Part shown: one piece after another, positions 58,385 to 64,000 of the stretch
Layout of the letters: each line of letters begins with the position of its first letter
Position numbering within the stretch: position 1 is the stretch's first letter
NCBI GenBank assembly: GCA_040506895.1
Contig: JBEVVY010000001.1
Coordinates: 434,001 to 498,000 of the forward strand
DNA: 64,000 bases
Reading direction: 5' to 3'
Source of the DNA: Sedimenticola_A sp040506895
GTDB taxonomy: Bacteria; Pseudomonadota; Gammaproteobacteria; Chromatiales; Chromatiaceae
Notes under the pieces: generated by a model
What the model was told of the DNA's origin: nothing
What the model saw: only the letters and a program-made list of their open reading frames with translations
Database searches by the model: none
Made by a program: the position numbers and the translations under genes

Positions 58385-61300
58385 TCACTTGGTGATCGGT
58401 GAACTGCTGCCGCCCACGTTCTTCCAATGCACGCTACGGCCCAGCAGTATGTCGGTACGTCCATCACCATCACCGTCAGCCATGGTGCGTCCACCGGAGC
58501 CCCAGCAGATATGGGGGCCGCCCAGGCTGCAGCCGACCCGCTTCCACACCGACCCGAAGGTACTGGTGACGTCACCGGTCGAATAGGTGCCGACGCCGGT
58601 ACTGTCGCCCGGATTGGTATCGCAGGCGCCGCTGCTCTTGTTGCATCGCCAGGTGGAACAGCTGTTGGTGACCCAGGTGATGGCTTCCTGTTCAGTACTG
58701 AAACCGGAGGACATGGAGATGTGGTTGCTGGTGCTGAAGCTCTTGGTGACCACGATCTTGCCATCGCCACGGTTACAGGCGGCGATATACTGTCCGCCAC
58801 CCGTGCCGGTTCCACTGCCAGAGGATGTACCGCTACCCGTGCCGGTGGTGCCTGCAGTACTGCCGGTGGTGCCGGTTGCACCAGCGCTGGAGATCTGGGG
58901 GCCACTGGTGATGTAGTTGTCCCAGTCGTCACCCGCCTGCTGTCCGGCCGGACCGCCGGTTCCTGCTGTCTGGGTCCCGGTACTGCCCGTTCCAGCTGTG
59001 CCGCTTGTAGCACCGGTGGCCGTATCTCCCGTGCCGGAACCGCCAATGGGCGTGCCCGGGTCGGTGTAGCTGCTGCCGATCTGCTGGCCGGTCTGTCCGC
59101 CCTGGGGGCGTCCGCCGCTGCTGCTGCCGTCTCCCGGCACGCCGGTCTGGAACTGGTCACCGGTCTGGCTGGTCTGGGCTATCTGCTGGCCAGTGGGGCC
59201 GCTCCCCATGCCGGGATCGGTCGAGGCGTCGAAGTCATCGAAATCGTCTCCGCCGCTGTCCCCGGAGTCGCCGCCACTCTGATCCTGGTTGCCGGCGGTC
59301 TGGCCTGAGGTGCCGCCGCCTTGCTGGCCACCGCTGCTCTGACCGGTATTACCGCCCTGGCTACCCCCGGATTGCTGGCCGCCAGGCTGTTGTCCGCTGC
59401 CTGTTTGCTGTCCACCGCCCTGGGCGGCTGTAAGACAACTGGCCGCACTCTGGGGAAGGCTGGCGCCTGCGCCCACACTGATCAGCGCACCGGTATAGGC
59501 GGAATCGGCACGTGAGACGGCATCATTGGGTACGCTGTGTGCGCAGTCCACGTCACCTTCCGGCAGGGTTGCCTTTGACTTGGCCGTGACGGCGTCATTG
59601 TAGGCAACCCGTGCGGCTGAGAGATTTGCCGCACTGGTGTCCTGTACCGAATTGAGCATCGCCTGGGCGCGCGAGAGCAGGCCCTTGAACTGGTTCTTCA
59701 GCACCTTGCGATCATCCGGTACACCCTTGGCCACCCGGTCGATCCTGCCGACCAGCGTATTTGCTGCATCGTTAAAGACTTTAAGTGCACTCTTTGCCGT
59801 TTTCTCGGCCTGAACCGCCTGCTTGGAGGCATCTTCAGCAGCCGCTGTATCGCTGGCTATCTGGGGCAGTAACGCCCGTGCCGTGTCGATCTTCGTCTTG
59901 GCAGCACGTATCTCCGACAGCTTGGTGGCGGCAGTGTCTGCGGCGACACTCGCCTTGGCGGCCTGGACACCGATGCCCGCAGCCAGCTTCTGCGAGAGAT
60001 TGTAGAGCTCGCTTATCTTGTTCGCGGTCTTGGCATCCTTGCAGTTGGCAGCCAGGGCCTGGGCGCCGGATATACCTCGGGCGACCTGTTTCTCGTATCG
60101 CTCGGCGTTGTCTGCAGCGGTGTTGGCACGATCAACCGCTGCCTTCACCTCGTTGCAGAGCGCGCTCAGTTTGCCGTGAAGGGCTGCTGCCGCTTTGACC
60201 TTGGCTGCAGCTGCGGCGACCTTGGTCGCAAGCCCCTTGGCACGTTCCTCGGCACTCTTGATGCTGTCCATTGCAGCCTGTGCCGCTCTTTTCTTTGCGC
60301 TGACGACACCGTTGAGCTCACGCTCGAGCTGGTCGTAGGCCTGCTTCATATGTTGTACGTTCTGGGGGGTCTTCTTGCCCTTGATGGGATCTTCGATGGG
60401 CTTGGTGGGGTGCTTGATAATTTCACCCGCCATCTTGTCAGCGAACTTGTCGAGGGCCTTGTCGATGAGGAATCCCGATTTGTCGCCGAGATTGGCCAGC
60501 CGGTCCTTGATTCTCGGGTTGTTCTTGATTGCGCCAAGGATGGCGTTCTTGATCTGGTCCTTGGTTGCATTCTTGGGGATATCGATGAGGGACTGTGCCA
60601 TCGCCTCGGTGTTTTTCATGACCCAGGCAGCGGCCTGCTGCAGCGCCTCCTTCTCGTTGGGGTTGGAGGCGATCGCTGCCGCTTCGTAGATGCTCTGAAC
60701 CGGTGCGCTGAAGCGTCCGCCGGCGGCCTGGACGATACCCTGGAGCCTTTGCAGTCTGCGCTGGGCGTCGGCACCGACGGTCTCGAGTCTTCGCGGGTCA
60801 TCCTCGATACCTTCACGGTAGGTGGTGAAGGCGCCGCCGGCGTCGAGACCTCTCTCCAGTGACTGCATGGCGCCGTCACGCAGTTTCTCGGCCGGTTTGG
60901 AAATGTACTTTTCTGTGAACTTGCCCTGCTTGATGGCCACCAGGGGCTGGAACACCGCATGGGCCGCATTGTAGGCCTTGCCACCTGCCCATCTAAAACC
61001 CCGGTACACGCCGTAGGTGGCCTCGCCGATCTGGCGTCCTGCCCAGTCCAGGGGGGTCTCGGCGCTGGTGCCGTAGGGATCGACGAAGTCCAGTGGGGCA
61101 TTCAGTGCGTAGAGATAGGGGTTGAAGGAGCGTGGCCGTTCAAGCTCGCCATCTTCAGGATCAACCGAGACGAAACGTTTCATGATCGGTGAATAGTAAC
61201 GGGCGCGCATATAATAGAGGCCGCTTTCCACGTCGTAGTCACGTCCACGGTATCCCAGTTCCAGTCTTGCAAGCCACTCGGGGCTGCCCTCGACCAGGTT

Positions 61301-63976
61301 GCCCCAGGGGGCGAAGCGGAAGGTGGCGATCAGCTTACCCGTCTTGTCCAGCAACCAGCGGATATCGCCCAGTCCGTCCTGTACCGGGTAGAAGGGTTCA
61401 CCTGCGATATTGATGGCCAGTACCTCGTCCACCCGCTGACCGTGTATGAGCTGGCGTACCGGCTGTCCGCTGCTATCGGCGTGGAGAAGGATGCGGTCAT
61501 CCAGCCAGAAGTAACGGACCTCGCTTTCATTGATTCGTTTGCTGACGCGGCGCCCAAGGGCATCGTAGCCGTAGTGCACGTCTCCAAACGGGCTCCCCAG
61601 GATGGCAGTGAGCCGGTTCAGTGCGTCCCATTCATACTTGAGTTGGCGTTGACCACCCAGCCGCTCCAGGTTGCCGTCGGCATCATAGACATAGGTGCTG
61701 CCGGGACTCCGGGTAAGACGGTTGAGCTTGTCGTATTCATAGCGTCCATCCGCCGCGCTCAATAGGTTGCCGCGTGGGTCGTAGCGATAGCTCTCTGTCT
61801 TGCCGGATTGGGGGGCGAACTGGCTGATCTGGCCGCGCTTGTCACGCTTGACCTGCCACTTGCCATGTTCACCGGTGACCCGCCCGTAGCTGTCGAAGCC
61901 GTAGCCGATGCTGTCCAGTTGTTGACCGTCTGGGCCCCGGAGTGTCATACCGTTGAGACGACCTGCGCTGTCCCTTGTGTACTCCACGGTGGCGCCGTTA
62001 GGCAGCCGGGTGAGGCTTCGTTTTCCATCATGATTGTCAAAGCCGATGCTGCCTCCCCAGGGCAGCTGAACCGATTTCAACAATCCGCTGGATTCGTGCT
62101 GATACCGGGTGGTGTTGTTATCGCCGAAATGGATGCTGCTGATACGGTCACTGGCATCGAATTCGAGCTTGATCGGCTCGCTGAACCGGCTGTCGCTGAT
62201 GGTGACCGGATTGCCGAAACGATCCCTGTCGATGGTCTGGTCAGCAGTCTCTGTCGAGATGCGCTGAGTTTCACCCCCCGGGTCGTATTCCAGGGAGATC
62301 CTGGTGCCGTCACTGGTGGTGACACGGCTGAGCCGGTCTGCCGGGTCGTATGCGTAGTTGATCTGCTGGCCGCGGCCGTTACGTATCTCGCTTATACGGC
62401 CAACGGGGTCGTAGCGGAAGGATTTCTGGGTGACCCCCAGGTCTTTCAGTTCGATCAGCCCCTGGCGGTTGTACCAGAACTGTGATGGGGTGCCGTCGGC
62501 CAGTTGAAGCTGACTCAGCTGTCCGCTCTGATCATACTGAAGACTGAGGCGGCTGTTGTCCCCCTCGAGAATCTCGACCAGGCGTTCGTCGTCATCCCAG
62601 GTGTAGTGCCTGCTCACACCCTCGTTTTCGATGCGCTTCAGTTGTCCCGCAGGGTCATATTCGTAGCGTGTAAACGTGGTGCCGTTGACCGTCACCGACT
62701 CCAGCCGGTCATCCACGTAGTGACGTATCTCTGTATTCACGCCACCCTTGGTGATGCGGCTCTGGCGGCCTTTATCGTCATAGCTGCTCGTCAGGCTCTG
62801 CTGATCGACGCCGACGGTTTCGATGCGGTGGCCCTCGAGAGAATAGCGATAACGCTCACTGCCGCCGTCAGGGTTGGTGACCTGGGACAGGCGTCCGATC
62901 CTGTCGTACCGGCTGAGGGTCTCCCGGTTCTCCTCGCGTGTCGAGATCTCCCTGCCCAGGCGGTCGTAGTTGATCTCGGTGACCAGGCCGGTGGGTCCGG
63001 TAATGCGTTTCGGGCCGTGACGACCGTTGTCGATGGTGGTGGTGGCGCCATCGCTCCCGGTAACCCGGGTGAGACGCATACGCATGTCATATTCGTAGCG
63101 CTCGGCGCGCCCACTGGAGTCGCTGATCTCCGTGAGTTCACCCTTGTTGCTCATCTGCGAGGTGACGGTAGGCCCGTTCTCGATCGATGAGCTGGTCCAG
63201 CGATGGGCCGGATCGAAGCGGAAGGTGCGGCTTGGCTCGATACCCTTGCGCATCACCACCTCGAGTTCCTTGGCGGAGGCCTGGTAGCTGAACGAGTAAC
63301 GCTCCCTGCCGGCGACACCGGTGACCCGACCCTTCTCGTCGAGTGTCAGTTCAATCCATCTGCCGCCTGGATTCCGGAAACGGTTGATGTGCTGGTTGTC
63401 ATCGTATTCGAAGTGCCAGGTTCCCTGGTGGGTGGTGATCTCGGTGAGCAGACGCTGGGGATTGCGTACAACATTGAACTCGCGCCCGTCGGTTCCGGTG
63501 ATTCGGTTGATGGAGCCGTCGTTTTCATAGGTGAACCGCCAACCCTGGCCGGCCTGGTTGATCACCTCTGTCAGTTGTCCCTTGTCGTCATAGCTGTAGT
63601 CGATGTGGTTGCCACTATCGTCCGAGCGCGAGGTGACCCGGCCGTTTCTGTCCCACTGTACATGCCAGCCGGCCACCAGTCCGTCCGAGGGTACACCCTC
63701 AAGTCGCCAGCCCGTGGCCAGGGCCGGTTTACCGAGACTGCCGTCACGGTATTCCAGGTGCAGGGTCATTTCATAGGGGGAGGGTGCAAACCGGAAAAGT
63801 TCGAAACGGGCTGTCAGTACCCCGTCCGGCATCTCCACCGTGGCCTCGGGTGTGACCTGGATGAGTCCTCCCGAGAGTCCGTACCGGTCGACCAGTTCCG
63901 TCAGCGGAGTGCTCCAGGCGGTGCCGGCAAACAGAAACAGAAGTGCGTAGGCGAAAACCTGACCGATGCGTGTCAT
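58385..63976 (-). CDS. Large secreted RHS/YD-repeat protein with alanine-rich and Gly/Ser/Thr-rich tail
   Basis: An 1863-residue protein with a Sec signal (VFAYALLFLFAGTAWS). Residues about 40-860 are YD repeats (for example DRLGREISTREENRE, YEYDPAGQLKRIENE). The RHS core end follows near 900-967 (GLYYMRARYYSPIMKRFVS, then NPYLYALNAPLDFVDPYG). The tail of about 895 residues is not a typical short toxin: a helical region, an Ala/Lys/Asp-rich coiled-coil-like segment (about 1209-1470), a Gly/Ser/Thr/Gln low-complexity stretch (about 1517-1728) and a C-terminal domain with several Cys and DGDGDGRTDILL, an FG-GAP/Ca-binding-like motif. GGGGAAGG precedes ATG 63976. No immunity gene is seen downstream. 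A surface filament or adhesin role is possible. Confidence 0.88.
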   Translation of the reverse strand: MTRIGQVFAYALLFLFAGTAWSTPLTELVDRYGLSGGLIQVTPEATVEMPDGVLTARFELFRFAPSPYEMTLHLEYRDGSLGKPALATGWRLEGVPSDGLVAGWHVQWDRNGRVTSRSDDSGNHIDYSYDDKGQLTEVINQAGQGWRFTYENDGSINRITGTDGREFNVVRNPQRLLTEITTHQGTWHFEYDDNQHINRFRNPGGRWIELTLDEKGRVTGVAGRERYSFSYQASAKELEVVMRKGIEPSRTFRFDPAHRWTSSSIENGPTVTSQMSNKGELTEISDSSGRAERYEYDMRMRLTRVTGSDGATTTIDNGRHGPKRITGPTGLVTEINYDRLGREISTREENRETLSRYDRIGRLSQVTNPDGGSERYRYSLEGHRIETVGVDQQSLTSSYDDKGRQSRITKGGVNTEIRHYVDDRLESVTVNGTTFTRYEYDPAGQLKRIENEGVSRHYTWDDDERLVEILEGDNSRLSLQYDQSGQLSQLQLADGTPSQFWYNRQGLIELKDLGVTQKSFRYDPVGRISEIRNGRGQQINYAYDPADRLSRVTTSDGTRISLEYDPGGETQRISTETADQTIDRDRFGNPVTISDSRFSEPIKLEFDASDRISSIHFGDNNTTRYQHESSGLLKSVQLPWGGSIGFDNHDGKRSLTRLPNGATVEYTRDSAGRLNGMTLRGPDGQQLDSIGYGFDSYGRVTGEHGKWQVKRDKRGQISQFAPQSGKTESYRYDPRGNLLSAADGRYEYDKLNRLTRSPGSTYVYDADGNLERLGGQRQLKYEWDALNRLTAILGSPFGDVHYGYDALGRRVSKRINESEVRYFWLDDRILLHADSSGQPVRQLIHGQRVDEVLAINIAGEPFYPVQDGLGDIRWLLDKTGKLIATFRFAPWGNLVEGSPEWLARLELGYRGRDYDVESGLYYMRARYYSPIMKRFVSVDPEDGELERPRSFNPYLYALNAPLDFVDPYGTSAETPLDWAGRQIGEATYGVYRGFRWAGGKAYNAAHAVFQPLVAIKQGKFTEKYISKPAEKLRDGAMQSLERGLDAGGAFTTYREGIEDDPRRLETVGADAQRRLQRLQGIVQAAGGRFSAPVQSIYEAAAIASNPNEKEALQQAAAWVMKNTEAMAQSLIDIPKNATKDQIKNAILGAIKNNPRIKDRLANLGDKSGFLIDKALDKFADKMAGEIIKHPTKPIEDPIKGKKTPQNVQHMKQAYDQLERELNGVVSAKKRAAQAAMDSIKSAEERAKGLATKVAAAAAKVKAAAALHGKLSALCNEVKAAVDRANTAADNAERYEKQVARGISGAQALAANCKDAKTANKISELYNLSQKLAAGIGVQAAKASVAADTAATKLSEIRAAKTKIDTARALLPQIASDTAAAEDASKQAVQAEKTAKSALKVFNDAANTLVGRIDRVAKGVPDDRKVLKNQFKGLLSRAQAMLNSVQDTSAANLSAARVAYNDAVTAKSKATLPEGDVDCAHSVPNDAVSRADSAYTGALISVGAGASLPQSAASCLTAAQGGGQQTGSGQQPGGQQSGGSQGGNTGQSSGGQQGGGTSGQTAGNQDQSGGDSGDSGGDDFDDFDASTDPGMGSGPTGQQIAQTSQTGDQFQTGVPGDGSSSGGRPQGGQTGQQIGSSYTDPGTPIGGSGTGDTATGATSGTAGTGSTGTQTAGTGGPAGQQAGDDWDNYITSGPQISSAGATGTTGSTAGTTGTGSGTSSGSGTGTGGGQYIAACNRGDGKIVVTKSFSTSNHISMSSGFSTEQEAITWVTNSCSTWRCNKSSGACDTNPGDSTGVGTYSTGDVTSTFGSVWKRVGCSLGGPHICWGSGGRTMADGDGDGRTDILLGRSVHWKNVGGSSSPITK

Positions 63977-64000
63977 CTCTACCTTCCCCAGCTGCGGGAA

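Noticed and set aside
57940..59160. 406-codon minus-strand open frame rich in Ala, Pro, Arg and Ser
   Set aside because: Off-frame reading of the low-complexity Gly/Ser/Thr tail of the RHS gene that then runs into the CsgG-like gene; no start site or domain.
58427..59308. 293-codon plus-strand open frame rich in Ala and Gly
   Set aside because: Reverse-complement frame of the same repetitive RHS tail; considered as an antitoxin candidate and dismissed for lack of ribosome site and its pure low complexity.
58780..59440. Tandem repeats suggestive of CRISPR or satellite DNA
   Set aside because: The repetition follows Gly/Ser/Thr codons inside an open frame, without regular unit length or spacers.
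972..64000. Exosortase (XrtA/EpsH) gene
   Set aside because: Looked for because of the PEP-CTERM genes; no multi-helix protein with exosortase motifs was found in the window.

Overview
This window most likely comes from a draft or metagenome-assembled genome of a flagellated gammaproteobacterium with a PEP-CTERM/exosortase surface-polymer system. The evidence is a Pseudomonas/Vibrio-type flagellar hierarchy (FleQ, FleS/FleR, fliEFGHIJ), gammaproteobacterial housekeeping order (rnr-rlmB, rpsF-rpsR-DUF2232-rplI-dnaB-alr-radA) and PrsK/PrsR with PEP-CTERM proteins. Chromatiales-like sulfur bacteria are a reasonable guess, not shown by the sequence. A 200-base run of N flanked by two copies of one 91-bp sequence marks a scaffold join inside an epimerase gene.

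Layout. 1-11.2 kb: exopolysaccharide and PEP-CTERM control genes. These are a truncated sigma-54 activator, a divergent polyprenyl sugar transferase with a sigma-54 promoter, a secreted protein with a PqqD-like/HprK-like/nucleotidyltransferase set, the response regulator and kinase PrsR/PrsK, and a UDP-sugar C4-epimerase. 11.2-13.1 kb: an exosortase-associated-type ATPase with an unusual C-terminal domain and a small membrane protein. 13.2-21.1 kb: a compact cluster that looks like a lipid or acyl-metabolite synthesis and export system (LolA-like carrier, outer-membrane barrel, RND exporter with a PAS domain, cNMP-patatin, exosortase-associated acyltransferase). 21.3-23.1 kb: an SLC13 permease. 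23.2-26.3 kb: three tandem PEP-CTERM genes ending at tRNA-Leu(CAG). Each is followed by a near-identical block carrying the 3' end of that tRNA, so they look like cassettes stacked on a tRNA. 26.4-36.2 kb: RNase R, RlmB, ribosomal proteins, DnaB, Alr and RadA. 36.3-39.7 kb: two PilZ-type proteins, an FHA protein and a CorC/HlyC-type membrane protein. 39.9-53.0 kb: the flagellar regulon (fleQ, fleSR, fliEFGHIJ, and fliK with a small FlhB-like gene), interrupted by a further PEP-CTERM gene. 53.0-64 kb: a MITE-like element, a pentapeptide protein, the AmmeMemoRadiSam trio, a highly structured 328-bp inverted-repeat element, a CsgG-family lipoprotein and a convergent 1863-residue secreted RHS/YD-repeat protein.

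How it fits together. Five genes (the secreted protein at 2707 and four PEP-CTERM genes) share a 17-bp TGTCRGA...TTTTTACA box followed, about 50-110 bp downstream, by a GG-N10-GC sigma-54 promoter. This is the expected target of PrsR, whose gene lies in the window. The flagellar genes use separate sigma-54 promoters for FleQ/FleR and a sigma-28-type promoter for fliK. No exosortase gene is in the window, so the sorting enzyme must lie elsewhere. No CRISPR array, rRNA or intact transposase was seen.
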